DNA of 64,000 bases, taken from positions 2,006,612-2,070,611 of the forward strand of contig OZ038382.1 of NCBI GenBank assembly GCA_964036045.1. Reading direction: 5' to 3'. Made by a program: the position numbers and the translations under genes. Below, in pieces: positions 8,100 to 19,919 of the stretch. Origin of the DNA: Eutreptiella sp. 'Long Island Sound 2002'. Lineage: Eukaryota; Euglenozoa; Euglenophyceae; Eutreptiales; Eutreptiaceae. A model generated the notes under the pieces. It did not search any database. It was not told the origin of the DNA and worked only from the letters and a program-made list of their open reading frames with translations. Position 1 is the stretch's first letter. Every line of letters starts with the position of its first letter.

Positions 8100-11000
8100 A
8101 GCTATATGGACCCGCCTATGTCTAATTCTCCTATCCATGGCCACATTGTGCTTTGTCTGACCCATTCAGACTGCAGCCATCGAAGGGGACAGAAGTTACC
8201 CAAAATGCAGATGTCTGCGGACTACCATCGCTGAGATGTCGCATGCGCATAGTGTTCATACGAGGAGGGGGGAAATCGGGCCCAGCCACCAAAACTTTGT
8301 AAGGACAAAAAAGTCATTCTGGGGGAAGCACAAACATCTCCATTTCAGTAAATGTGAACTACCCTGTTGAGGGGGGGGGCTGCGGCAGGCCAAGAGGTTT
8401 GGTCAGTAGGAAATGGCGAAAATAGGGATCGCTTTGTGTAATCATTGCAGACAAATCACAACCAAACCATGCCGTTGATACTTGCGATCCGCATAGTCCC
8501 ACTTGATATTCTTATATGGCAAGTGGGTGCGACCTGATGAGAGGTCATCCGCCTCTTGTTGTCCCTCTTCCCTCCATACCCGCCACTGAAAACTGTGTGT
8601 CCTGGAAATGCCCCACTCCTCCACTTTGCCTTTGTTCATCGACATCGGCATCCGTGTGTCCCATGCCAACGGCAGCGTTTTGCAGCTTGCAGACTGCAGT
8701 GCAAACGCAGCACGGAAGTGTAAGACACATCTTGGATCATGCTGGATGCATGTGAGAAGTGCCAAAATTTGAAACTAGTTCTGGCTGGAGTAACGGGGGT
8801 TTCGCAAAATAAAAACTTGTTCACTTACAAAATCTGTCCGGCTGAGCAGCGAAGATGACCGCAGCTTTGTGAACACTGTTTCAATGGTTAACAATCCCAA
8901 CGGTTCAATGGTGCAACTAAGTCTACTCTCCTGTACTCCCCCCTCTGCGCCTCTGGGGCCGTTTGAGCTCCTCATTTCGACCGATTTTCAACAGCCAAGT
9001 CTCCCTCAAAGCCTATGAGTAAGTCTACGTCTCCGCCGATGTCTAAGTCTACATCCAAGTCTACACTATGTCCCAATCTAAGCCTATATCTAAGTTGATA
9101 TATACGTCTATAGCATCCCAACTCCACGATACTTGAGCATTGGGGAGTAGGGGTGGAGGGTTGGAGCTTGGAAGAAGAGCGTAGTAGGTGAAGACAAGGG
9201 CTTTATGGCACGAATTATTGCACGGAATTCCCCCCGCCACAATATTCCTGTTGCACTTTGGTCCGAACCCAACAATCATGTGGTAATGGGGCACAAGTGA
9301 GTGTGATACTCACACTTTGATACCCTTTGAATGGACCTCCTACACAACCCAACGGAACTGACGTTCTATTCGTTGGCCGCTTACGAACCTGAGACTGTTT
9401 GCATTTGGGGTAAGCGAAGCACGAACGTGAGGGTAAATGATGCATTCGTTTTTTCGGTTGCTTGCTCAGGAAATCTTGCAAAGCGAAGGCACAACATGGC
9501 AATTTCATGTGGTGTGCCATAGTTGGGTTGGTTTGGTGTCATGATAGGAGACAAATGGAGGTTCACTTGCATATTGTTGTGTCAGGGACGGTCTTTGCGA
9601 ATAGTGCCAAAAGCCGAAGGCTTTGCATATTTGGATCACGATTTACCAAAAAAAAATTGCTATTGGATTCAATCTCGGAGTCGTGTCCTTTTGTTTTGTG
9701 CTCCATGTCTGTTTGCAGCCAAAACCTCAACCGATGCAACTTGACTGCTCAGATAGGCGTACCGATGGGCGAAAACCATGGTTCACACGGTTGACCTTTG
9801 CCCTCCTGGTTTCCGCTACTGCGTGCACTTTGTTACACGTCGTCGTTACACAACGCCCACCTCATGACGTCTCGATGCACAATGTAGGAGTGCAACGCAC
9901 CAACGTCGTGAAAGTAGCCCCGAAACGCCCCGCGGTGCTAGGAGTCCGTGGGGGTCAACGCGTGTTCGAGGCATTCCGGCGACGACGACACTTGGATGGA
10001 GTACCTCAAACCGCCTTGCCCAGATCCACGGCTTGTGCCTCAACGCCAGGCGCATATCCCCTCATCAGAAATTGGGGTTTCCACGCGCAACCGCCCATTG
10101 CGGTGTGCGTATTCGTAGTGGGGTTTGCAATTGGTTTGGGGTTGAATCGGAGGCTCTCCACGCGTCAAATTGCAGCCGCGGGGATCACTGGCGAAGTGTT
10201 TCATGGGCGACATGACGAGAATGGATACCACACAGTTCGCAACAATGAGGTCTCGCTTTCACTACCAAGGCTTGCTAGACTGCCTTCATGAGTCGACGTA
10301 CTAAAGAAATGGCGAATAGCACGCCGTTGTGGAGAGATTCCCAATACGAATACATGACTAAGAGAATGTAACTCCTTGGATCGAAGTTGCAACTTTGCAC
10401 GACTCCCCGGATATGCGGTTTCCATAGATGCGTAAATAGTTCGCATGGGGCATTGTAGGCAATACCTAGGATTGGGGATGTCCAAGGTCCATGCCACCCT
10501 TGCAAAGGACCGGTTGTATTTCTGCTACAAAACTTTAGTAGCCTCCATTTGCGACGGCACACCCGAGTATGCACTTACACTTGCCCTCTTCTCAACTTTG
10601 TCGGGCACTGCCGAATGTGTTGTGGCTGCACTGATATTGGCACAAGTTACCCTAAGCCGACCCTAAAGCAAGGCTTGATAGAGGCAAACGAAAACACGCG
10701 TCACCCCTGGCCACACGCACCCGAACCACATACCTTTTTCGACCCTAATTAGCCTATCAACCTTTCAATCGAAGATGCCGTTCTACTTCTTGAATTAAAA
10801 GCGCGGTTTCGCCTAAGAACTAAGAACGCCGAAGAAAAGTACTAATTTCAGTGTCGGCTGTTGACCATTATTTACGAGACCATTGCCTCGTTTACCAAGG
10901 ATTTGGTGCGTCGTCGAATGAACGGGGGGGTTGGGCACCTACAGAGAACGACGAGGCACGCTGAGGAAGAGGGGCACGTCGGCGTTGTTGAGGGCACTCG

Positions 11001-11530
11001 TGTTTTTGCGCTACAGTCTTTGTATGCATGTCCTGTCCACGCGGGATCTCCCAAAGGTTTTGAGGACCGTGCACCGCAACGTGAGGGCGACTTCTTCTAC
11101 AATGAAGGCATACACTGGTCCTCCTGGTCAAGACCTCACCGAGAAGTTCGAGGTGTGAATTCACACCGATGCATTGTGCTTGGGTGATGGTGGTGATAGC
11201 GGACAATGTAGTCGAATGCAATCATTTGTTTGACATTGGTCCACGGAGGATTTGGTGCATTTTCGTTGAACGCTATGAAGTCGGGATGTAGTGTGGGCGT
11301 TTGTTCAGGCGGCCGCACTTTAATGAGCCACCCCTTCAGCTACTTGTCCTGGGTTTCATGTGTCAGTGTAGACTTCGCACCAGATTCGCGTAGATTCCAA
11401 CACAGCAACGTGATGACGCGTATCGATAGCTGCGCACCGCGCGAGAAGTGTATTGGGTGTCGGCATTGAAAGCGTCTCTAGTATCGAGGAAGAGAGTGAG
11501 CTGAGTTTGTCACGACAAATTTTCTGCAGT
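8100..11530. other. Region without supported gene
   Basis: Several ORFs of 60-222 aa overlap on both strands; none shows a domain, and their codon usage looks no different from the flanking noncoding DNA. A short 'aagtctac' repeat occurs at 9015-9100. The longest reading, 9623-10291 on plus, lacks any family motif. Confidence 0.4.
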
Positions 11531-11538
11531 GTATCGTC

Positions 11539-14500
11539 ATGGTACAAAAGGCCATGAGGATACACTGCGCACTTGAGTGCCTGTTTGCTAGTTACGGAAA
11601 TGCGCACGCAGTGCGTTTCCGTTTGCAGGTCCAACAGGCACCTCCTGCCGATCACAAGGGGTTCGTGGCCCAGCCAGTTCCGGCCGGGTACGCCAAGCCG
11701 CGGGGAGACGTGCATCGCGACGGGGACTGGCATAGATCTGTGCACGTGTGGATCGTGGATCCGCAAACCCGAACGGTGGTTCTGCAACAAAGGTGCAATC
11801 GCACAACGCTGCGCTTTGTTCCGCAATGTTGTCCTGCCCCCCCCGGTGCATCTTCTCTTCCCTGTGCCGACCCCCTTTAACCCTCTTCTGCTTGTTCCCT
11901 CTGCCTTCCCCTCACCCTACTTGTGCCCCCCCTCTTCCTTGTGCCCCCGGCCCGGCATGCTTGTGCGCTCCCTTTCGTACTGCCCCCCCTCACACCCTTG
12001 TGCACTCCCTCTTACTCCCGCTTCGCATTCCTGCGATTTCTGTTATCGCATTTTTTTCTGTCACACATGTGGCGTTTCTGCAACCATCCCCATCTCTCCC
12101 TTGCACGACCTCCCCGGACTGCCCCCCCTTGCCTCTGCTCACTGCCCTCCCCTCTTCATTTTGCACTCTTCTTCTATCTGCTGGTTGGTACCCTCGCCTT
12201 CCACTTCTCAAGCTTGGATGCTGGAAAATCAGTACGTGTCTGTGGGATAACTGTTAGCATGACCCAGAGCTGTCGTCAATCAACGGTATTTTTCTTCTTT
12301 TCCCTTTCCTCAGGACAGCCCTTAAGGACAGCCCTGTTCGCCGGTTGTTAACCACTGCCAATCGCCGGCATTTCACCGCCGACTGCCGGCGGTCGGTGGG
12401 TGACTGCCAGTCCGCAGCCGGTCTGGACCTGTGCCTCCACTCGCAGGTCTCTGGAAAAGGACACCAATCCTGGAAAATGGGACGTGAGTTGTGCTGGCCA
12501 CATCACTGGCAGCGACGACTCACGAGAGACTGCGGTCCGCGAAATCTACGAAGAGATCGGGCTTGAGGTGACCGATGCAACGGAATTGGAGTTCCTGTGG
12601 ACGGCGGTGAGTAGCGGCGCCGGCGAGACCAAACACGGCGCCTACCACGACAATGAACTGCAGGTCTGGTGTGGGTGTTTGCTGACGAGGGGCTCCAAAT
12701 AAGGCCATCTGTAAGCAACGATAGTTGCCCAAGGACGATGAGACCGCACCAGCCTGGAGAGTATGTGTATTCAACAATCCCATATACTGTATCACACTGT
12801 ATCCCAGCGTTCAAAGATGCGTATCACGTGTCTCATACCTCTTTCTGCCGTCTCTGTCCCCAGACGCAACGAGGCATGTATCTTTGAAGCCACATCTCAA
12901 TGCCTCAGTGTTAAGATGCCCCACCTCTCTACTTGCATTTCATCCAAAGTGTGTATCGCAAAAAAGGAAGTGGTATATCCCGCGTTTGCACCGATACGCA
13001 CGGTAGCTGCATTGAGTGTATTTCAGTAAAGGTTTGGAATTGGTTTTACCAGTTAATCGGATAATCGGATTAATTGGATTAATCGGATCTCATTTGGCAA
13101 ACAATCGGTAAAACTGATTATTTTGAAAACTAATACAAACCAATTAATCGGACCAGTCATATATGAGGAAAAAATATTTCACTGATACACCACTCCCTTT
13201 TTCCTATCGAAATGTGAGGGTTTTGGAAGATGATAGGCCAGTTGGGATAAAATTGAAAAGTTTTACATATCCTTCAGCACTTGTTTCCGGTTTTCTATCA
13301 GTTTGGTGAAAATTGAGAGTTTTTGGTCAATTGGTTATCTCGAAAACAATAATTGGAATTAACTGATTATTTTTATGGCATATAATCGGAATAATTGGTT
13401 ATTTTCTGGGAAATGATCTAAAATAATCGGTTATTTTTGAATGAAACCAATTCCGAACCTTAATTTCAGTGTATTTAAGGATTGGAGGGTATTTACGTCT
13501 AGTGGAACTGCATGTTGCTTCTAGCTTCCCAACTACTGTTCCGCTAGACGTCTCACGTCTAGGGCGGTTTGCAATTGATCCGGCGGTTACCTATGATGTC
13601 TGGACCGCAGGGCGATTCCAAATATGAAACAGGATGTGGGAGCAGGTCTGCAAGTTGCAGCGCTCACCTGCAAAGGCCCTTTGCGCCTCGGCTGCAAGAT
13701 TATGTGCGACAGTAACAGCGTCGCTGTGTGAAATGGCAGCGGGGGGGCAACCATCCAATTGGCAACAAGAGTGATTCACGGCCACGAAGACTGAGACCAG
13801 CAGCAAACTGCCTTCCACTTCAGCCATGGCCTGCTGGGGGGGATTCTTGAGGAATGCCACAGCGTTTTGCAACGCTCCGCCTGACGTGGCTTTTTTGGGT
13901 TTGCCGAACGGGTGTGGCTCTTCGTGGACAACAAGGGCTGCCCTTGAGAATTAACAGAGACAAATGACCGCTGGACTCGGTCGCGCCCACATCTCAACTG
14001 CATCCCTTGCTTCTCTTCCATGTGCACGCACACCCACTCACGCACTCACACCAGCAAATGCACCCGCACGCACACGAACACGCTGTTTCCCTGTCTGAAT
14101 GTTTGCCCTCAGAAATACAGAACAACTCCAGTGAAAGGCATTACGGTACACTTCGTTGGTGCGTTCCAATCCTACGCCTTTGTTTCTGACCGACCCTATC
14201 CGGTGCACCATGGAGTCATGCATATTCATAAAGCCAACCTTCTCAAATTGGTCATGAAACAACTGTACTCCACATCCATGTCACCACCATTCACAAATGC
14301 GACTCACACTGCACCTCCTTTCACTCAGACATCACTCACAACAGAGCTGCACGCCCTTCCTGCCCATTTCCATGGAGCCACTTAACAAAATCTAAGGCAG
14401 AAAGCGGCGAATTTGAAGTTTAAGAGACTTGCGAATGGCCGTCCCCAAACAGTCAACTGGTGGTCCCTAAACTGCCGTCAATCCACGTTCAGGCGCGGTC

Positions 14501-16467
14501 AGTAACCGCCAATTGCTGTCAGTTGAATATCAACTGGTGAACCTGGTGAATGTCAACCTGGTGGAGGGTGGGTCAAAGCACCAAACCACCGCGCATCCAA
14601 CAATCACCTGAAAAATAGAGTGCACGTTGGGCCTGACCCATTGCAGACAGCTCCAGCACGACACGCAGGAGCCTGTAATGGTTCAGTCAGTCTTACCAGT
14701 ATCAGTTGCATGCGGCGAGTGTGCGTTGGCGCTTGTGCGTTGTGTCTGCTCATCTGAATTGTGAGGACTGACGAGGTGTCACAGACCCGAAAAATGGGGA
14801 AAGCTGTATGAGAAATGCGGAGGGGAAACCTGGTTTTGAAGGGTCATGTGGCGGGTGGTGTGGGGCCTGGGTAATGAGGAACCGTGAGGAGGGAAAATGG
14901 GGGACATGCTCCCACCAATTTTCCAATTTTGGCACCAATTTGCCTTAGTTTCTCCCCAACCAATTCTTCCGCCACTTTCCCCGATTGTCCCTGGTTTGTT
15001 CTTTTTTTTTGCTTCCCATTTTCCTCCGGCAGCATACCGGGAAGTTAATTTGCTTCCCGGGCTGGGAAGTTCTGGCCTTTGCAAAGTGATTTGATTTGAT
15101 TCCAGAATGCTTAACCCTCAGGCCACCCACGCCCCCTGCCCACCTCATCAACCTCACCTGACTTGACAATGTGCTTGAAGTTGCACCGGTTGTTCACGCC
15201 GGCTTCCCGGAATGCCCTTACGGAATAGCCCCCTTCGACACAAATCTGCTCAAATCCTGCCCTTTCGACTCAGGATGTGTATCTTTTGGAACGCTCTGGA
15301 TTGGATCTGAGCGCCGTCGAGCGGAATACGGAGGTTTGCGACGTCCGGGCGGAGGACATTGCGACGGTCCGCGACGCTATCGCAGCGGGGGACACCGCGT
15401 ATGTGGCGCATGCGGCCCCGTATATGCAGCGGTTCTTCCAGATCCTGATGGACCGTTACGGCAACGTTGGGCCTGACACCGCTGGCGAAGGTGGGTATTG
15501 CCCTCAGTGACCAGTGAGGGCGGCAGATTGTTCGCAGTGCTGGACTAGAGGCGCGGGAATACTGGCGACGGATGTGCAGTGATGGAAAAGCCGGGATGGA
15601 TACGCGGTGATGAACTAGCGGTGATGGGACCCCTTGTGCAGCCACGAGTTGGTCTGAAAGTGCTTCTCAGCAGGGCCCAAAGACACGGCAGGCCAAGGCA
15701 AAGGAACGCGTGGGGGTGTGTAGACAACGCATGGAGAGTGCAGGGGCACAGGCAGAAGGGCGCCTCAGGCATCGGGGACGTCTGGATATTTGAGGGGGGC
15801 GAGTGGTCGTCGATCCCAACCACCCCTGTCAGACCCCCAACGGCCCTCCCACCGTCTCGGTGGTCGCCACATTTTTACCCCCCGCCCAAACCGCCGTCTC
15901 GGTCGCCGAGGACCTGCTTTATCGCTCGGGGGGTATCCCTTCGGCGTCCCTTACACCCAGGCCTAGCGAGATAGGGCGCAGGGTTGGCACACGGGCGGCA
16001 CAGCGACGGACAGTGGGGGGAGGGCAGCCCGCTCCTGCTCAGATTGCCTCCGAATCGTCGCCACTGACTACGGCAGCCACGTTGACGCCATCCGAAGCGT
16101 CCGCCAGAACGTGTTCATAGTGGAGCAGCGCATCGCCCCCGAAGACGAGTTCGATGCCCTGGACCCGCAGGTGACCCACGTCGTGGTCTTCGAGGGGCCT
16201 GCGGCGGTGGCCACCGGGCGACTTCTGGATGACGGGCACGTCGGGCGCGTCGCGGTCCTCAAAAGCCACCGGGGGCGCGGCATCGGGACGATGGTCATGC
16301 ACAAATTGATGGACGTGGCACGGGAGCGGGGGATGCCGGCCATTGAGCTCTCGGCGCAGGTGCACGCGAAGGCGTTCTATGAGAACCTGGGGTTTGCGGT
16401 CGTGGGGGACGTGTACGACGAGGTTGGGATTCCGCACGTGCATATGACGAAGCCGTTGAAGCATTGA
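11539..16467 (+). CDS. Nudix hydrolase spliced to GNAT acetyltransferase, 4 exons
   Basis: Proposed exons are 11539-11792, 12447-12663, 15274-15490 and 16043-16467, all with GT-AG introns and matching phases (2, 0, 1), giving 370 aa. The first three encode a Nudix hydrolase, a Mg-dependent enzyme cleaving nucleoside-diphosphate-linked compounds. The N-terminal HRDGDWHRSVHVW signature spans exon 1, and QQR-SLEKDTNPGKWD crosses intron 1. The Nudix box lies at residues 102-124 (G at 102, REIYEEIGL at 116-124), with D108 where the consensus has E. NELQ-DVYL crosses intron 2. The pattern is closest to the plant NUDT3 / isopentenyl-isomerase-like Nudix group. Exon 4 is a GNAT domain. The start is uncertain: an AG acceptor at 11628 could make the first exon begin at 11629. 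The two domains might instead be separate genes, but the in-frame phase-1 junction favours fusion. The exact substrate is unknown. Confidence 0.72.
12664..15273 (+). other. Intron 2 of the Nudix-GNAT gene
   Basis: A 2.6-kb intron with 'CAG|gtctgg' donor and 'gactcag' acceptor. It holds an AT-rich stretch at 13040-13460 made of degenerate 'aatcggttaatt'-type words, and a short-motif region near 14460-14570 rich in 'caactggtg'. No coding exon is seen inside. Confidence 0.6.
16043..16467 (+). CDS. GNAT N-acetyltransferase exon (YjcF/ElaA-like)
   Basis: Terminal exon, opened by the acceptor 'ctgctcag' and closed by TGA at 16465. The reading holds the classic GNAT layout. An N-terminal IRSVRQNVFIVEQ resembles the ElaA/YjcF subgroup. 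The motif A acetyl-CoA loop is SHRGRGIGT after the strand RVAVLK. Then come ELSAQVHAKAFYENLGF and a C-terminal H-V-H-M. GNAT enzymes of this type transfer acetyl from acetyl-CoA to an amine; the acceptor here cannot be told. The exon begins in phase 1, as required by the preceding Nudix exon. No ATG is available upstream of the domain core within this reading, which supports its being an internal or terminal exon rather than a stand-alone gene. Confidence 0.8.
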
Positions 16468-17260
16468 GGCCGGGGGTCGTGCCCTGTGGTCAGTGTTGAG
16501 ATGCATCGGTGATGCATCGGCAACGCATCGTGTGCTCAGCGCACCGAGACGTACATCAGGAGAGCCGAGGGAGCGTACACGGGCGGCGCAGGCAGGGGCA
16601 AGGGAGGGCATGAGCGGGGGGGCAACCGGGTTGGACATGAGGGCATTGGAGGGCACACAGACACAGGGACTGCACAAGGGGAGCATAAGCAGGAAACGGA
16701 CGGCTGCAGGCACGAGGAGCCCCAGGAGGGCTCATCTAATACATTTTTTTGCTGATCTGGTCGCCTCCGGTCTGTGTATGTCGCCTAGCCCGCAATTCGG
16801 GCTGATTAACCTTCACGCCAAGTCGTTGATTGGGATGGGGGACCGATCGGGACGTCCAGGGGCGATTTCTTCAATTGTATTTAAACCATCAACTCGTGTC
16901 ACATTGCTTTCAGCTTTTTTTGTATGAATTGTGACTTCGATGGATCCTGATTGGCTGCAAAAGGAGAAGAAACAACTGTGTATTTCCCTACCACATTTTG
17001 CCGTCTTTCTTCCCTTGAGAGAGCGAAGTTGTGAAACAGATCAACGTCCACAATTGCGACTTGACCCGTTGATTTGGGTGAAGCGTGACCTCAAATTTCT
17101 AATTTTTTGTTCAATTGCTCATCCAGGGATCAACGTTTTCGGGCATCCTGCGAAGGAGGGCGAGGGAGTCTTGACCTACAGCGCTCCATGCTTGAAATCG
17201 GATTTCTCGGGGCATGGGCCCTAATTCTGAGGCCCACTCGCCCAAACGCCAGCGCACGAC
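16468..17260 (+). other. 3' flank of the Nudix-GNAT gene
   Basis: Open to 16927 in one frame, but with biased repetitive sequence and no domain. Most likely 3' untranslated and intergenic DNA. Confidence 0.35.
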
Positions 17261-17269
17261 AAGGCGTGG

Positions 17270-17425
17270 TTCCAACCCTCGGTGTCAAACCCTGGGTGCG
17301 AACTCTCGACCATGGGGTCTTCAGGGGTGTTCGGGTGCGCCGGTCGATTCTAACCTTGGAAGTCAGGTTTTCGAACCCGGAACCGTGGGTCACATGCTCT
17401 GACCTCTCCACCGACCGGCGTCTCT
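17270..17425 (-). repeat. tRNA-derived SINE-like sequence
   Basis: Read on the minus strand it contains a B-box-like GGGTTCGAAAACC preceded by an A-box-like GAGAGGTCAGAGCA at tRNA-like spacing, and about 80 bp further a second B-box-like GAGTTCGCACCC. The second part (GAAGACCCCATGGTCGA) recurs near 48184-48225. The set of promoter boxes and the second copy suggest a SINE rather than a functional tRNA; cloverleaf pairing was not verified. Confidence 0.4.
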
Positions 17426-17429
17426 TGTG

Positions 17430-19910
17430 GTGATTGGGGTACTCGACAGCAGGCAGATGCTGATCTGCTGACGCTTGGGCTTTATCACCGTTTGGGTGGG
17501 ACGCGTGGATTTTATCGTTTTTTTTTTTGGTGATGAACCCGTTTTGGTGGGTCTATCGACCCCCCCCCCCCCACGGGCCCCGCCGCCTTGAAATTGCGGG
17601 TGCCGCGCCAGGGTTGCACACGCTCATATCAGGCACCGCAGCAGCGGGACAGGAAGGGGCACGGACGGCCGCAGCAGAGAAGATGCCGTTACGTGCAGGG
17701 GGGGTGGGGGGCGCAGTAGCGAAGCACAATGGCACAGATTGAGCCAGCAAATGCTCAGTCAGGCGAATCCCTGACAGAAAGACCAAGCCCCATGGGGGAT
17801 GTTGTGTGGCAATATCAGATGGGGTGGACCTCAGTGAGCTACGGGGCAGGCATCTCGCCCCCATTTCAGCAACAGCTCGGCCCGCCCCCCTAAAAGGCGG
17901 GAACTCTTTGCCAATCACACCCCCACCTCCGATTCCAGCAAACCCCCTCCCAGGATGGAAACAGACTGCTCCTGAGCGTACCCACAACCAGGTATCGGCC
18001 CGCCGCAGGGCTGAGGCCTTACCCCGGTTTTGGGGGCTTGCTCCAAAAGGGGGCCAAATACATGGAAAGGCTGCGCACCACCGATGGTGACATCTAGTGA
18101 TCCGGACCCCCTGGTCCCGTGTTACATGTCCCACATCGGTGGTGGTAAACACCCCCAAATGTTGGGAAACACGGGATGTGGAGTGTGCCGGTGCTGGCGT
18201 GGCAGGGTTACCAAGGGGCACAAGCAGCACTTGTGAACGGAGGGGCAACTGTCTCACTCCCACCTGCTGAAAACACTTTGCTCCGGTGGCTTTGGACAAG
18301 CAATGCAAACAATGTATTCCAAAAACTCAACCCATGGACCCAGCACACGACCTCAGCCTTTGTGCCCCCCTCCCCCCTCAATTCTTATTATACATGTTGG
18401 GCCACTTCAAAAAAAATCCACTGATGGGGGCAACCCTGTGTTGCAGCGCAAGGACTGGAGGCTCCACAAACATGCTTCCCATGCCTTGGGGTGTACGCCG
18501 CTGGTCGAGGTGCTGGGACGCCCAACCCTTATATGGGGGCTGCCTTTGTAACGCAGCCCCACCTTTTCCTACCTCCACTAACCAATGCACACAACCCCGC
18601 ACAGCAATCCTATGCGACACAGATTGACTTATTCAGATACCTGTCCGGGCCCCTGCATCACACTGTATCTTACTTCGGACAACCCTTCTCTCCCAACCCT
18701 TCTCTCCCCAGCTTGTTCTGTTGGGTTGTGGAAACTCTGTCTTAGCCAACCTGTGCTTTTGGCTGGGCAGCAAGACTATATTCAGACATTGATTGGTTTC
18801 CCTGTGAGTCTTGCTTAGAGCAAGCCGGGATGCGGCCTGGTCAACCACAGACCTCTGGACCCATGTGTGGTGCGGAAAGGCTCAGCTTAGCACGTCTGTC
18901 TTCGCCAATTTGTGCACTTTGCTCCACAGTGTGGGATTCCTCAAGAACACTGAAACGATTAAATTAAAGCATTTCTGCCCACATGTGATTTGAGTACGCA
19001 GCCTCTCACCACACAGGCTCAGAGTAGTCCTGTCTCCACCAACTTGCAGTTTTAGAAGGACATCGCGGGAATCATCACAGATGCTGATGAAGGTGTAATG
19101 CTTTACCAGTCCCAAGGGTGTCCGGGATTGCAAGGTGGGGGTATTGCCAGGTCCTAAGCCACCAGGGTGTATGCCGTCCGCGGTCTAGTCAGAAAGATTA
19201 CAACAACCCTCCAACAGTGGCCATGGGGATCCACTGCTGTGTTTGCATATGGTCATGATCGACCTAAGGTCGAGGACGGGGCTGTTCTCCAGGGATGCAA
19301 GTTTTTTTTTGTACCGCAAAGGGTGGGGGAGTTGCTGGTGAAGCAATGCGAGTTGGTTTGTACAATTGCACCCCCCCCCCCTTTTGTTTTCACACAGGCT
19401 TGTCACGGAAGCACTGCGACCCCATGTTTCCGCACTTTTGGGGCTTTTTTGGAACCATTGTTTTTGCGGCCCCAATCCAATAGAGAATGTTGTTTCCAGC
19501 TTTGTGCAGGCTGCGAGAAGGGTCCATACGGGTGTATGCTGGCCTGTTGCTTTGTATTGTCATGTTTTGAGGCGCAGGGTTGGCTTATATCTGCAACATG
19601 TGTTCTGTGGTACGTGCTGCGCAGTAACACGGGCTTGTCCAAACACGACAACCGCGTGTTTCCGCACTTTTGCCTCTTGAACCAAAACCTGGCCTGTGTT
19701 GGGACGGGGGGGGGGGCGGGTACGGGGCTCCTGATGACAGTTCGCAACAATTTCTCCCCAATTTTGGGAGGGGTCCAATTGACCACCAAAGATTGTGGCG
19801 CTTGCTGCACATCGTCAGGTTCACTGTTTTCATTAGACCATGGTCAGTGACCGTGCAGCAGAATCCACTCAAAGAACCTCATTTCTGAAAGATAGCCTTT
19901 TGCGAGCCTT
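17430..19910. other. Region without supported gene
   Basis: Long homopolymer C and T runs near 17520-17570 and 19370. An 83-bp-scale internal similarity (both containing 'tgtttccgcacttttg') occurs at about 19390-19460 and 19625-19690. ORFs up to 251 aa on the minus strand (17553-18308) show no family signature and overlap equally open frames. Confidence 0.4.
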
Positions 19911-19919
19911 GACTTTTTA

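Noticed and set aside
9623-10291. 222-aa plus-strand ORF
   Set aside because: No domain, no splice or codon support, and overlapping open frames on the other strand.
15803-16042. Possible extra exon between the Nudix and GNAT exons (reading with SVVATFLPPAQTAVSVAEDL)
   Set aside because: It looks protein-like, but its frame does not fit the phase-1 junctions on either side, and direct joining of the flanking exons is in frame.
17553-18308. 251-aa minus-strand ORF
   Set aside because: Crosses homopolymer tracts, lacks any family signature, and the opposite strand is equally open.
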